Below, in pieces: positions 44,147 to 53,981 of a stretch of 53,981 nt of DNA. A program made the translations under genes and the position numbers. Source of the DNA: Planomicrobium soli (GTDB lineage: Bacteria > Bacillota > Bacilli > Bacillales_A > Planococcaceae). The DNA lies in contig NZ_PYAT01000016.1 in NCBI RefSeq assembly GCF_003014655.1, positions 1-53,981 on the forward strand, in the 5' to 3' direction. Each line of letters begins with the position of its first letter. Within the stretch, counting starts at the first letter, position 1. The notes beneath the pieces were generated by a model. It was not told where the DNA came from and ran no database searches. It worked only from the letters and a program-made list of their open reading frames with translations.

Positions 44147-44221
44147 GTTTCGAAGCAAGAAAAAGGAAAAGCCTGCCTAAAAGTCTTACATAATTAAAAC
44201 TTGAAAGAGGAGGCTTTTCCA

Positions 44222-45919
44222 ATGAAGAATCACAGATTATTTTTATTGCTGGTTTTGGCTGTCAGTTTAATAATAGCAGCATGCAGCGGAAAGGATGAAC
44301 AGAGCAAAGCTTCTCAAGAGCGGGAAGCCAATCCAAGCGGCGATGTCCCAAGCGAACCGGATACAGTACAAGAATTAAATCTGGTAGATTACTCAGAAAT
44401 TCCGACGATGGACTCTGCTATTGCTGGAGATGTTGCTGGTTTCAATCTTTTAATTAATGTTAACGAAGGGCTTTATCGCTTGAACCAAGAAAACACTGCT
44501 GAACCTGCAATTGCTGAAGGGAAACCGGAAATCAGTGAAGATGGATTGGTTTATACTTTTAAGCTGCGCAACGCCAATTGGTCGGATGGAACTCCAGTTA
44601 CAGCGCAAGATTTTGTATTTGCTTGGCAACGGGCAATTGATCCGGAAACTGGATCGCCTTATGGGCCATATATGATGGCGGGGACTATAAAAAATGCAGA
44701 AGCCATAGCAGCGGGAGAGATGAATAAAACGGAGCTTGGCATTGAAGCGGCAGATGATCGGACACTTATTATTACCTTGGAACGTCCAGTTCCATATTTT
44801 ATGTCTTTAATGGCCTTTCCGACCTTTTTCCCTCAACAAGAAGATTTTGTGGCTGGAAAAGGTGAAGACTATGCTTCTAATTCGGAAAACATCTTATACA
44901 ATGGCCCTTTTCTCTTAAAGAACTGGAATGGTACAGGCACTTCCTGGTCATTGGAGAAAAATTCGGAGTATTGGGATAGTAAAGCGGTAACCCTTGATAA
45001 AATTAATTTTGATGTTGTTAAAGACACAAATACAGAAGTGAATCTCTACAATTCAGGCGAAAAGGACCGTGCAGTTTTGACTGGAGAATTTGCAAGACAA
45101 TACAGCGACAGCCCTGAGATAATCAAGGAAAAAGATCCGGCAATTGCTTACATGAAATTCAATCAGGAAAGGGATGGCAAAAAAACGCCATTAGCGAATG
45201 AAAAAATTCGCAAAGCTATCGCAAAAGCATTCGACAAGCAAGAACTGACAGATAGTTTGTTAGCGGATGGTGCCGTTCCTGCAAATTATATTGTTCCATC
45301 TGATTTTATTTTTGATGAACAGGGCAACGATTTCCGAAGCACAAATGAAGAAATGCTGGAATTTGATGCAGAAGAAGCGAAAAAACTTTGGGCACAGGGG
45401 ATGGAAGAAGAGGGGCTAAATGAACTGACGCTTGAACTTCTTGGAGATGACATTGCAGTTGCAAAAATAGTTGATGAATATATAAAAAATCAATTGGAAC
45501 AAAATTTGGATGGATTGACCCTCAATCTTAAGGCAGTGCCGTTTAATGTGAGGCTGGAACTTGATGAAGCTCAAGACTATGAGCTGCAAAGTGCCGCTTG
45601 GGGACCTGATTATCAAGATCCAATGACATACTTGGATTTGTTTGTGACGGATTCCCTGCAAAATCGGATGTCTTATTCGAATAGTGAGTTTGATGCGCTA
45701 ATTGAATCAGCGAAAGGCCAGCTGGCAATGGATCCTGCTGCACGTTGGGATGCAATGGCGCAAGCCGAAAGAATATTGATTGAGGAAGACGCAGCTATTG
45801 CGCCAGTTTTTCAATTTGGTTCAATGGTTCTTCAGAAGCCGTATGTGAAAGGTATTGTCAAGCACCCTTTCGGTGGACAATTCGGCTATAAATGGGCATA
45901 TATTTCAGGGAAAGAGTAA
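44222..45919 (+). CDS. Oligopeptide-binding lipoprotein OppA, paralogue 2
   Basis: The start is ATG 44222 after GAGGAGG; the TTG at 44201 lies upstream of that site. The 565-residue protein has a lipoprotein signal (lipobox IAAC, Cys21) and aligns end to end with the preceding oppA and the one at 47903, sharing the NWSDGTPVTAQDFVFAWQRA region, NQERDGKKTPLAN and WGPDYQDPMTYLDLF. It appears more diverged (for example in the peptide-pocket half between residues 270 and 330). No promoter or CodY box was found in its 110-base upstream gap, so it may depend on read-through from the upstream copy. Confidence 0.9.
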   Translation: MKNHRLFLLLVLAVSLIIAACSGKDEQSKASQEREANPSGDVPSEPDTVQELNLVDYSEIPTMDSAIAGDVAGFNLLINVNEGLYRLNQENTAEPAIAEGKPEISEDGLVYTFKLRNANWSDGTPVTAQDFVFAWQRAIDPETGSPYGPYMMAGTIKNAEAIAAGEMNKTELGIEAADDRTLIITLERPVPYFMSLMAFPTFFPQQEDFVAGKGEDYASNSENILYNGPFLLKNWNGTGTSWSLEKNSEYWDSKAVTLDKINFDVVKDTNTEVNLYNSGEKDRAVLTGEFARQYSDSPEIIKEKDPAIAYMKFNQERDGKKTPLANEKIRKAIAKAFDKQELTDSLLADGAVPANYIVPSDFIFDEQGNDFRSTNEEMLEFDAEEAKKLWAQGMEEEGLNELTLELLGDDIAVAKIVDEYIKNQLEQNLDGLTLNLKAVPFNVRLELDEAQDYELQSAAWGPDYQDPMTYLDLFVTDSLQNRMSYSNSEFDALIESAKGQLAMDPAARWDAMAQAERILIEEDAAIAPVFQFGSMVLQKPYVKGIVKHPFGGQFGYKWAYISGKE

Positions 45920-45992
45920 AACATAAGACCCTCATTTTGCTCCTAACCTACAGGCGCCAGTATATTTTTCAAATGATGGCTAGATTGTGCCC

Positions 45993-46026
45993 AAAAAAAG
46001 AGGCTGCCTATGCAACCTCTTTTTTT
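45993..46026. terminator. Bidirectional terminator between oppA paralogue 2 and trpS
   Basis: AGAGGCTGC / GCAACCTCT stem (one mismatch) with CTAT loop, flanked by A7 on the left and T7 on the right, serving both converging genes. Confidence 0.85.
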
Positions 46027-46028
46027 CA

Positions 46029-47030
<1,002 letters not shown>

Positions 47031-47039
47031 TCATAATAA

Positions 47040-47290
47040 AAAACACAGCACACATCCCTAAAAAAGGGACGAATGATGTGTTTTCCGCGGTACCACCCTA
47101 GTTGCCGTCACCGGCCACTCTTCTTCTTAACGTGAAGATCACGGAACTGGCTACTGTTATTTCACCAGTTCAGCTCAAAAGCCCATTCAATACAGCCCAA
47201 CATCTGTTTCCACCGACCACAGACTCTCTTTATAGAAGGAACCGCATTTACTCTTCTTTATCATCGCTTGATTATATTTGCTATTATAAT
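47040..47290 (-). promoter_or_regulatory. T-box riboswitch leader of trpS
   Basis: On the minus strand the exact T-box core AGGGTGGTACCGCGG lies at 47099-47085, followed by a terminator hairpin (arms around AACACATCA.../...GTGCTGTGTT) and a T run ending near 47040. Upstream are the stem I elements AGAGAG and a possible specifier TGG at 47185-47183, agreeing with tryptophan. Uncharged tRNA-Trp would stabilise the antiterminator and allow trpS transcription. Confidence 0.93.
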
Positions 47291-47313
47291 ACAGGAAATA
47301 TTTTTTGTGCAAT
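47282..47313 (-). promoter_or_regulatory. Promoter of the trpS T-box transcript
   Basis: On the minus strand TTGCAC is followed after about 18 bases by TATAAT, just before the T-box stem I sequence. Confidence 0.65.
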
Positions 47314-47315
47314 GT

Positions 47316-47657
47316 TTATAACTCATAAATTACAAGCATCAGCCCCATTAAAAGTAACGTAACAGATCCGATAATCAGAAACGGAGCACTTGAAAAACTA
47401 AGAAGTTCTGATGGTGGCCTCATTTCATCATCTTCTATAGTGCTTTTGGCTTTAAAGACTTTTCTCATGCTCATGGTGAATATATCAAAAACTCCAGTGC
47501 GGATTACAAAAGTCCATAAACCCAAAAATACTATTATGCCCCCATAAATAAAGGAATTATTAATATAGGACAATAATGATAGATTTTCGGACCGAAAAAA
47601 GATCGTTACAAAAATAAGGATTTGAACTACAGCTATTCCAATTAATGTTTTTTTCAA
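47316..47657 (-). CDS. DUF3899-like membrane protein
   Basis: The start is set at TTG 47657 (GAGGGG 8 bases upstream; an in-frame GTG at 47666 falls inside that site), giving 113 residues. Three TM helices are visible (about 3-20, 33-55 and 90-110) with a hydrophilic cytoplasmic segment (about 58-88) between the second and third. The pattern fits DUF3899 proteins of Bacillales, by memory; function is unknown. It lies upstream of trpS on the same strand, separated by the T-box leader. Confidence 0.72.
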   Translation of the reverse strand: MKKTLIGIAVVQILIFVTIFFRSENLSLLSYINNSFIYGGIIVFLGLWTFVIRTGVFDIFTMSMRKVFKAKSTIEDDEMRPPSELLSFSSAPFLIIGSVTLLLMGLMLVIYEL

Positions 47658-47829
47658 TATTCCCACCCCTCATTTCTCATCTATTTTAGATGAATTTTAA
47701 GAAAAAATCAAAAAAAATCAGGTTTTTTTAAAAAATGTCAAGGGCTTATAAATCCCATTATTACGCTATTTCGCTGAAATATTAATGTCATACTATTGTT
47801 ACAATAGTGAATATGATTTTAAAAAAGTA

Positions 47830-47858
47830 CTGTACAATAAAAAAAGAATATGTATAAT
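47830..47858 (+). promoter_or_regulatory. Candidate promoter of the opp operon
   Basis: A perfect TATAAT (47853-47858) has CTGTAC 17 bases upstream, a weak -35. GTACTGTAC (47828-47836) and CAGTGTAC (47862-47869) flank the -10 symmetrically and could be an operator. Confidence 0.5.
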
Positions 47859-47871
47859 TAACAGTGTACCA

Positions 47872-47886
47872 AGTTTTCAGAAAATT
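47872..47886 (+). promoter_or_regulatory. CodY box of the opp operon
   Basis: AGTTTTCAGAAAATT matches AATTTTCWGAAAATT at 14 of 15 positions and lies 14 bases after the -10 and directly before the ribosome binding site, the same placement as at the other oppA. Confidence 0.8.
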
Positions 47887-47902
47887 TAAGGGGGTCAATC
47901 AA

Positions 47903-49627
47903 GTGAAGAACAGCAAGTTATTTTGGCTACTTAGCCTAGTTTTAGTTCTTAGTGCCTTCTTAGCTGCCTGCGGCGGCGGAGGAGATTCTAGCTCTGAAAC
48001 TTCTACAGAAAAAGAAACAGAAACAGAAGAAGGAACAACAGAAAGCGGTGCTTCAGGCGAACCAGATGCAGAACAAGTATTGAACTTGATGGAAAGCGCT
48101 GAAATTCCAAGCATGGATTCGGCAATCGCTGAAGACTCTGTAGCATTTAACATTTTAAACAATGTTAACGAAGGGCTTTACCGTTTGAACCAAGAAAATA
48201 TCGCTGAGCCTGCTATTGCTGAAGGCGAACCAACAATCAGCGAAGACGGCTTGACTTACACTTTCAAATTGCGTGATGCTAAATGGGATAACGGTGAGCC
48301 TGTAACAGCTCAAGACTTCGTATTCTCTTGGCAGCGTGCGATCGACCCAGCAACTGGATCTCCTTATGGTCCTTACATGATGGCTGGTACACTTAAAAAT
48401 GCTGACAAGATTGCTGCCGGCGATATGGACAAAGCAGAATTAGGAGTAAAAGCAGTTGACGAAAAAACTCTTGAGGTAACTCTTGAGCGTCCAACTCCAT
48501 ACTTCCTTTCACTAATGTCATTCGGTACATTCTATCCGCAAAACGAGAAATTCGTTACTGAAAAAGGCGACGCTTACGCTTCAAACTCTGAAAACTTGCT
48601 TTCTAACGGACCATTCAAACTTGCAAACTGGGATGGCACTGGCCTAACTTGGTCATTAGAGAAAAACCCTGAGTATTGGGACGCAGAAACAGTTAAACTT
48701 GATACGATCAATGTCGATGTTGTAAAAGAACCTGCTACTGCAGTTAACCTGTACAACTCTGGCGAAAAAGACCGCGCTGGTCTTTCTGGTGAATTTGCAT
48801 TGCAATACGCTGACAACGAAGAAGTTGTTAAAGAACTAGAACCTACTATTTTCTACTTGAAATTTAACCAAGAACGCAACGGAGAAAAAACTCCACTTGC
48901 TAACGTAAACATCCGTAAAGCCATCGCTATGGCTTTCAACAAGCAAGACCTAGTTGACGTCGTTCTTGCGAACGGATCACTTCCTGCTAACTATTTGGTG
49001 CCAACAGAATTCACTTTTGATGAAAACAACAAAGATTTCCGCGAAGTAAATGGAAATGAAATGCTTGCTTTCAATGCAGAAGAAGCGAAAAAACTTTGGG
49101 CTCAAGGTTTGGAAGAAGAAGGCTTGACTGAAGTATCTCTTGAATTGCTTGGCGGAGATACTGAAACAGCAAAAGCTATGGACGAATACATGAAAGCTCA
49201 ACTTGAGGAAAACCTTGAAGGTTTGACAGTAAAACTTAAAGCTGTTCCTTTCGGAGTTCGCTTAGAGCTTGACGAGAAACAAGACTATGAAATCCAGACT
49301 TCTGGATGGGGTCCAGATTACCAAGATCCAATGACATTCATTGACTTGTTCGTAACTGGTTCTTCTCATAACCACATGGGCTACTCAAACGAAGAGTTTG
49401 ATAAATTGATTGAACAAGCTAAAGGCGAACTAGCACAAGATGCTGCTGGCCGCTGGAATGCTATGGCTGAGGCAGAGAAAATCATGCTTGAAGAAGATGC
49501 GGCAATCGCGCCAATCTACCAACGTGGTTTGATGTCACTTCAAAAGCCATATGTACATGATATTGCTTCTCACCCATTCGGTGGAGATTACAGCTACAAA
49601 TGGGCTTACATTTCTGGAAAAGAATAA
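47903..49627 (+). CDS. oppA: Oligopeptide-binding lipoprotein OppA of the opp operon
   Basis: The GTG at 47903, 8 bases after AAGGGGG, is preferred over the frame extending to 47864, which would disrupt the signal peptide. The 574-residue protein has lipobox LAAC (Cys23), a Glu/Thr/Ser linker and a full SBP family 5 domain with SAEIPSMDSA, AKWDNGEPVTAQDFVFSWQRA split around residues 130-150 and GWGPDYQDPMTFIDLF. It delivers oligopeptides to OppBCDF. Codon choice (strong preference for GCT, CTT, AAC, GAA) is more biased than in the two other copies, suggesting very high expression. The following terminator would keep oppA mRNA in excess of the permease mRNA. Confidence 0.95.
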   Translation: MKNSKLFWLLSLVLVLSAFLAACGGGGDSSSETSTEKETETEEGTTESGASGEPDAEQVLNLMESAEIPSMDSAIAEDSVAFNILNNVNEGLYRLNQENIAEPAIAEGEPTISEDGLTYTFKLRDAKWDNGEPVTAQDFVFSWQRAIDPATGSPYGPYMMAGTLKNADKIAAGDMDKAELGVKAVDEKTLEVTLERPTPYFLSLMSFGTFYPQNEKFVTEKGDAYASNSENLLSNGPFKLANWDGTGLTWSLEKNPEYWDAETVKLDTINVDVVKEPATAVNLYNSGEKDRAGLSGEFALQYADNEEVVKELEPTIFYLKFNQERNGEKTPLANVNIRKAIAMAFNKQDLVDVVLANGSLPANYLVPTEFTFDENNKDFREVNGNEMLAFNAEEAKKLWAQGLEEEGLTEVSLELLGGDTETAKAMDEYMKAQLEENLEGLTVKLKAVPFGVRLELDEKQDYEIQTSGWGPDYQDPMTFIDLFVTGSSHNHMGYSNEEFDKLIEQAKGELAQDAAGRWNAMAEAEKIMLEEDAAIAPIYQRGLMSLQKPYVHDIASHPFGGDYSYKWAYISGKE

Positions 49628-49656
49628 GTTGAACTTGCCATTGTAACAAAATAACA

Positions 49657-49696
49657 AGAGAGTATATCACTGCTAAAGTGCATATACTCTCTTTTA
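49657..49696 (+). terminator. Partial terminator between oppA and oppB
   Basis: AGAGAGTATAT / ATATACTCTCT stem with further internal pairing and a short T4 tail. Such a leaky site fits high oppA and lower oppBCDF expression. Confidence 0.8.
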
Positions 49697-49818
49697 TAAT
49701 GTATGAAAATTCACGGAAAATTAAACATTTTCTGCTAACTAGAGAAAAAAACAAGCGAAACTGTTGCAATAAACAGAATGCTTGTATAATAGAACTAATC
49801 ATTTTTGGAGGTGCTAGT

Positions 49819-50754
49819 ATGGCACGATATATTGGTAAGCGCTTAATATATATGTTGATTACTTTAGCGTTGATCGCTACATTCACTTTTTTCCTGATGA
49901 AGATTTTACCAGGTTCCCCTATCGCTTCCGCTGATAAGTTATCTCCTGAACAAAGGGCAGTTGTAGAAGCAAGATACGGTCTTGATAAACCGCTACCGGT
50001 TCAGTATTTTGATTATATGCTAGGCCTGGCACAAGGAGATTTGGGCATATCCATTAACCAATTCAAAGGTGCTAATGTAACTGACGTTATTATAAGCCGC
50101 ATGGGGCCATCAGCTCAAATCGGTTTCCAAGGCATGGTTTTAGGTACTGTAATCGGTGTATTGCTTGGTATGATTGCAGCTTTGCGCCAAAACACTTGGA
50201 TTGATTATTCCAGTACCTTGGTAGCAATCGTTGGTATTTCGATTCCATCCTTTGTCTTCGCCTCCTTGCTTCAATATTACTTTGCATTACAATTAGAATG
50301 GTTCCCGGTCGCACTTTGGAAAGATGGCTTCATGTCGAGTGTATTGCCATCTATTGCACTTGCCATGTTCCCGCTTGCAACAGCAGCGCGATTTATCCGT
50401 ACGGAAATGATTGAAGTTTTAGGTTCGGATTATATTACATTAGCGCGTGCAAAAGGGGCAAGCGGTTCTGAAATTGCATTCAAGCATGCATTCCGCAATG
50501 CTTTGATTCCGCTTATTACGGTTCTTGGGCCAATGGCTGTAGGTATCCTCACAGGATCTCTAGTAGTAGAACAAATTTTTGCAATTCCTGGTATCGGGGA
50601 ACAATTCGTTAAATCCATCATGGTCAGCGACTTCTCAGTTATCATGGGAACAACTATTTTCTTCTCCGTGTTCTTGATCGTCGTTATTTTAATAGTAGAT
50701 ATTCTATACGGCATCATTGATCCTCGGATTCGTCTTTCAGGAGGTAAAAGTTAA
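49819..50754 (+). CDS. oppB: Oligopeptide ABC transporter permease OppB
   Basis: The ATG at 49819 follows GGAGGTG; the longer frame to 49678 reads through the terminator hairpin and is rejected. The 311-residue permease has an N-terminal TM (about 9-29), the MKILPGSP loop, five more helices, and the EAA loop LARAKGASGSEIAFKHAFRNA. It ends with IDPRIRLSGGKS. It forms the channel with OppC; its stop codon overlaps the oppC start. Confidence 0.95.
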   Translation: MARYIGKRLIYMLITLALIATFTFFLMKILPGSPIASADKLSPEQRAVVEARYGLDKPLPVQYFDYMLGLAQGDLGISINQFKGANVTDVIISRMGPSAQIGFQGMVLGTVIGVLLGMIAALRQNTWIDYSSTLVAIVGISIPSFVFASLLQYYFALQLEWFPVALWKDGFMSSVLPSIALAMFPLATAARFIRTEMIEVLGSDYITLARAKGASGSEIAFKHAFRNALIPLITVLGPMAVGILTGSLVVEQIFAIPGIGEQFVKSIMVSDFSVIMGTTIFFSVFLIVVILIVDILYGIIDPRIRLSGGKS

Positions 50755-51773
50755 TGACTCAAAATCTTGAAAAGTTACCAAAAGGTTCTTTTGAACGCAT
50801 TACTGTGAGTGCGGAGCAAGCTGAGCGCATCTCAAAACCAAGTGTAAGCTTCTGGCAAGATGCCTGGTATCGTCTTCGGAAGAACAAAGGTGCCCTTGTT
50901 AGTTTAGTTCTATTTGCTTTAATTTTGTTTATGTCTTTCCTCGGTCCAGTCATCAGTCCGTATGAGCCGAATGCTCAAACGATTACACATGCAAATTTAC
51001 CGCCGAAAATTCCGGTCATTGAAAATCTTGGTATTTTCGATGGAGTAGGAAAACTTGGAGGCAAAGAAGTAGACTTATATGAATTGAAGAAAGTTGAAGT
51101 GAATTATTGGTTCGGTACTGACGGACTCGGGCGTGATATGTTCTCCCGTGTTTGGAAAGGAACTCAAGTTTCCTTATTTATTGCGTTTGTTGCTGCTGCA
51201 ATCGATATGATCATTGGCGTAATATACGGAGGGATCTCGGGTTATTTCGGCGGCCGCGTGGATGATATCATGCAGCGCATCGTTGAAATTCTTACAGGTA
51301 TTCCGAATCTTGTTGTAGTAATTCTCTTTATTTTAGTTATGGATCCTGGAATCTTGGCCATCATCATCGCCTTGACCATTACCGGTTGGACCGGAATGTC
51401 CCGTGTGGTCCGTGGGCAAGTACTGAAATTCAAGAGCCAAGAGTTTGTGTTGGCGGCTAGAACATTAGGGGCAAGCGACAGCCGCATTATCTGGAAACAT
51501 TTAATGCCGAACGTTCTTGGCATTATCATCATCAATACTATGTTCACTATTCCTAGCGCTATTTTCTTTGAAGCATTCTTAAGCTTCATTGGATTGGGAT
51601 TACAGGCACCAGACGCGTCGCTTGGTACGTTGATCAACGATGGTTACAAGTTGCTTCAATACCAACCGCATATTCTTGCGATTCCTGCTGTTGTCTTGAG
51701 TTTAATCATGATCGCCTTCAACTTGATCGGTGACGGACTTCGTGATGCTCTTGATCCTAAGATGAAAGATTAA
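50754..51773 (+). CDS. oppC: Oligopeptide ABC transporter permease OppC
   Basis: The ATG overlaps the oppB stop by one base (TAATG). The 339-residue permease has an N-terminal cytoplasmic extension (1-38), TM1 (about 45-65), a long periplasm-side loop with the YWFGTDGLGRDMFSRVW motif (about 119-136), and the EAA loop LAARTLGASDSRIIWKHLMPN, followed by the terminal DGLRDALDPKMKD. All features are standard for OppC. Confidence 0.95.
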   Translation: MTQNLEKLPKGSFERITVSAEQAERISKPSVSFWQDAWYRLRKNKGALVSLVLFALILFMSFLGPVISPYEPNAQTITHANLPPKIPVIENLGIFDGVGKLGGKEVDLYELKKVEVNYWFGTDGLGRDMFSRVWKGTQVSLFIAFVAAAIDMIIGVIYGGISGYFGGRVDDIMQRIVEILTGIPNLVVVILFILVMDPGILAIIIALTITGWTGMSRVVRGQVLKFKSQEFVLAARTLGASDSRIIWKHLMPNVLGIIIINTMFTIPSAIFFEAFLSFIGLGLQAPDASLGTLINDGYKLLQYQPHILAIPAVVLSLIMIAFNLIGDGLRDALDPKMKD

Positions 51774-51788
51774 GGAGGAAAGACTGAA

Positions 51789-52844
51789 ATGGAGAAAATT
51801 CTACAAGTTAAAGATCTGGAGCTTTCCTTCAACACGTTTGCAGGCGAAGTAAAAGCTATCCGCGGAGTTAACTTTGATTTATATAAAGGTGAGACGCTGG
51901 CAATTGTAGGGGAGTCCGGTTCAGGTAAATCGGTAACTACTAAATCCATTATGCGCTTATTGCCGGAGCATTCTGCTGAATTCAAAAATGGAGAAATTTT
52001 GTTCGGCGGACGCGATTTGACTAGATTAACGGATAAGGAAATGCAAAAAATCCGCGGAAAAGAAATTGCTATGATCTTCCAAGATCCGATGACTTCTTTG
52101 AATCCGACCATGCCTATTGGACGTCAGCTTACAGAGCCGCTTTTAAAGCATCAAAAAATCAGCAAAGCAGAAGCGAAAAAAGTGGCAATTGACTTGTTGC
52201 GGCTTGTAGGGATGCCTAAACCGGAACTGCGGATGAAACAATATCCGCACCAATTTTCAGGTGGACAACGCCAGCGGATTGTTATTGCGATTTCACTTGC
52301 ATGTAATCCGCAAATTCTGATTGCAGATGAGCCGACAACGGCATTGGATGTAACTATCCAAGCGCAGATTCTAGAGCTCATGAAAGATCTTCAAAAGAAA
52401 ATTGACACATCCATCATCTTCATTACGCATGATCTTGGAGTTGTGGCTAACGTAGCTGACCGGGTAGCGGTAATGTATGGTGGGAAAATTGTAGAAATCG
52501 GTACAGTAGATGAAATTTTCTACAATCCTCAACATCCGTATACATGGGGCTTGCTGAGTTCAATGCCTTCTCTGGACGCCGAGGATGCGAAATTATACGC
52601 TATTCCAGGAACTCCGCCAGATTTGCTTTCTCCGCCAAAAGGAGATGCGTTTGCGCTTCGGAGTGAGTATGCTTTGCAGATTGATATGGAGCAAAATCCT
52701 CCATTTTTCAAAGTCAGCGATTCCCATTATGCAGCAACATGGCTCTTGCATCCGGATGCCCCTCGGGTCGAGCCTCCGGCAACTGTTATTGAGCGTATGA
52801 AGAAGTTCCCGGGAAGCAGATATTATGAAGGGAGCAGAGTGTAA
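51789..52844 (+). CDS. oppD: Oligopeptide ABC transporter ATPase OppD
   Basis: AAGGAGG precedes the ATG, 15 bases after oppC. The 351-residue ATPase has Walker A GESGSGKS (41-48), FSGGQRQR signature, Walker B ILIADEP and ITHDLG. In its C-terminal domain the positions normally occupied by iron-sulfur cysteines read [17 protein letters not shown], with no cysteine, a variant also known for Bacillus OppD from memory. It ends in an ATG overlap with oppF. Confidence 0.95.
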   Translation: MEKILQVKDLELSFNTFAGEVKAIRGVNFDLYKGETLAIVGESGSGKSVTTKSIMRLLPEHSAEFKNGEILFGGRDLTRLTDKEMQKIRGKEIAMIFQDPMTSLNPTMPIGRQLTEPLLKHQKISKAEAKKVAIDLLRLVGMPKPELRMKQYPHQFSGGQRQRIVIAISLACNPQILIADEPTTALDVTIQAQILELMKDLQKKIDTSIIFITHDLGVVANVADRVAVMYGGKIVEIGTVDEIFYNPQHPYTWGLLSSMPSLDAEDAKLYAIPGTPPDLLSPPKGDAFALRSEYALQIDMEQNPPFFKVSDSHYAATWLLHPDAPRVEPPATVIERMKKFPGSRYYEGSRV

Positions 52845-53782
52845 TGGCTGAAAAGTTACTGGAAATCAAAAATTTAAAGCAACATTTTAACGTTGGGAAA
52901 GCAAACGAAGTCCGCGCTGTAGATGATATTAGCTTTGATATCTATAAAGGAGAGACATTAGGATTAGTTGGGGAGTCAGGTTGCGGGAAATCGACGACTG
53001 GACGCTCAATCATCCGTTTGTACGATGCGACTTCTGGAGATGTATTTTTCGAAGGTGAAAATGTTCACGGCAAAAAGTCGAAGAAGGACTTGAAAAAATT
53101 CAATCGCAAAATGCAGATGATTTTCCAAGATCCATACGCATCATTGAATCCGCGTATGAAAGTTATGGATATCGTTGCAGAAGGTATCGATATCCATGGT
53201 TTAGCAAAAAATCCGGCGGAACGAAAAAAAATGGTTTTCGATTTACTGGAAACAGTAGGATTGAACAAAGAACACGCGAACCGTTACCCTCACGAGTTTT
53301 CAGGTGGACAGCGCCAGCGTCTTGGTATTGCGCGTGCACTTGCAGTTGATCCGGACTTTATCATTGCAGATGAGCCGATTTCTGCTCTTGACGTTTCTAT
53401 CCAAGCTCAAGTGGTCAATTTACTGAAAGAGCTTCAAGAAGAAAAAGGATTAACGTATCTGTTTATTGCCCATGATTTATCGATGGTAAAATATATTTCA
53501 GATCGTATCGGCGTTATGTATTTTGGCAAGCTGGTGGAACTTGCGCCGGCAGAAGATTTGTACAAAAATCCGATGCATCCGTATACTCAATCCCTCTTGT
53601 CAGCAATACCGCTGCCGGATCCAGACTATGAACGTAATCGTGTACGGAAATCGTATGACCCTGCAGTTCACAGCTATGCAGAAGGTGAAGATGTCCAAAT
53701 GAGAGAAATTACTCCAGGCCATTTTGTTCATTGTTCAGTACGTGAATTTGAATCGTTAAAAGCAACTGCATCTCGAGTTTAA
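52844..53782 (+). CDS. oppF: Oligopeptide ABC transporter ATPase OppF
   Basis: The ATG overlaps the oppD stop (TAATG). The 312-residue ATPase has Walker A GESGCGKS (43-50), FSGGQRQR, Walker [14 protein letters not shown] and the C-terminal [10 protein letters not shown] typical of OppF. It is the last gene of the operon; the IS is inserted about 24 bases past its stop codon, so the native downstream context is out of view. Confidence 0.95.
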   Translation: MAEKLLEIKNLKQHFNVGKANEVRAVDDISFDIYKGETLGLVGESGCGKSTTGRSIIRLYDATSGDVFFEGENVHGKKSKKDLKKFNRKMQMIFQDPYASLNPRMKVMDIVAEGIDIHGLAKNPAERKKMVFDLLETVGLNKEHANRYPHEFSGGQRQRLGIARALAVDPDFIIADEPISALDVSIQAQVVNLLKELQEEKGLTYLFIAHDLSMVKYISDRIGVMYFGKLVELAPAEDLYKNPMHPYTQSLLSAIPLPDPDYERNRVRKSYDPAVHSYAEGEDVQMREITPGHFVHCSVREFESLKATASRV

Positions 53783-53805
53783 AGAAAAAGCAATGTCAAT
53801 TTTTT

Positions 53806-53981
53806 GAGGCCACTGAAAAACCCTAAGAAAAAGCATCGAATTTCTGATTTTAGAAATTTGGTGCTTTTTTTGTTGTATACTGGTTTTAACTTCAAGGAGG
53901 GATAACCATGATGCCAGACAGACCGTCCATGAAACCCAGTCCTTATGCCGCCCTTTATGATCTTGTCATCCCCCACGACCA
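53806..53981 (+). mobile_element. IS1182-type insertion sequence, right copy (5' end only)
   Basis: This is the inverted copy of bases 1-176, identical except at 53886. It begins at GAGGCCACTGAAAAACCC, contains the same subterminal hairpin (53828-53869) and ribosome binding site, and runs off the window inside the transposase gene. The flanking sequences of the two copies are unrelated, so they are separate insertions. Confidence 0.85.
53908..53981 (+). CDS. IS1182-family transposase, N-terminal fragment cut by the window edge
   Basis: ATG 53908 (AAGGAGGG upstream) opens a frame reading MMPDRPSMKPSPY and then YDLVIPHDH at the edge. It is identical to the left-end fragment and runs in the opposite direction. 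Only about 24 codons are visible. Confidence 0.75.
   Translation, partial: MMPDRPSMKPSPYAALYDLVIPHD

Noticed and set aside
49678..49818. Upstream extension of oppB and possible small peptide
   Set aside because: The frame begins inside the oppA terminator hairpin and lacks a ribosome binding site; GGAGGTG precedes ATG 49819.

Overview
The window is a stretch of low-to-moderate GC Bacillota chromosome. Gene content, gene order and protein style point to the Bacillales, most likely the Planococcaceae (Planococcus, Planomicrobium or Sporosarcina type); this assignment is inference from remembered synteny, not from a search. No rRNA, tRNA, CRISPR array, prophage or plasmid gene was seen. Both ends are the same IS1182-type insertion sequence: 176 bp at each end match in inverted orientation with one mismatch, and both transposase genes run outwards off the window. 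The window is therefore probably an assembly contig that stops inside two copies of one IS.

Layout. (1) 0.2-0.9 kb: an SDR oxidoreductase. (2) 1.0-13.6 kb: a block in the order known from Bacillus subtilis: hpf, secA, prfB (with its programmed +1 frameshift), a YitT/YvjA membrane protein, cccB, ftsE, ftsX, a catalytically complete M23 hydrolase that probably works with FtsEX, a ResA-like thioredoxin, a MetI/MetC-type PLP enzyme, minJ and csbA. (3) 13.6-15.6 kb: azlCD (branched-chain amino acid export) and a VTT-domain membrane protein, lying at a synteny junction. (4) 15.7-27.1 kb: addB-addA behind a candidate LexA box, a DUF418 membrane protein, yisK, yisL and a membrane-anchored GH13 alpha-amylase-fold protein whose four catalytic motifs are all degraded. 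(5) 27.1-27.55 kb: a GC-rich dispersed repeat. (6) 27.55-33.1 kb: the yitS-yitU-yitV-yitW block, then a ClpB chaperone without its N-terminal domain behind a sigma-A promoter and a near-consensus CtsR operator, and a small DUF2929-like membrane protein. (7) 33.3-35.5 kb: fabH-fabF behind a FapR operator. (8) 36.1-53.8 kb: an app-type peptide transporter (D-F-B-C-A), two extra OppA lipoproteins, trpS with a T-box leader and a DUF3899 gene on the minus strand, then oppA-oppB-oppC-oppD-oppF.

How it fits together. The last 18 kb is devoted to peptide uptake: two complete ABC importers and four substrate-binding lipoproteins, three of them close paralogues. Near-consensus CodY boxes lie just upstream of two of these oppA genes, which fits repression when amino acids are plentiful. 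The first half is mostly housekeeping: secretion, translation termination, ribosome hibernation, division and wall hydrolysis, and double-strand-break repair. The most unusual items are the GH13 pseudoenzyme, the N-domain-less ClpB with its CtsR site, the oppA expansion, a long nested hairpin between ftsX and the M23 gene, and an orphan terminator suggesting a short RNA upstream of the second oppA.
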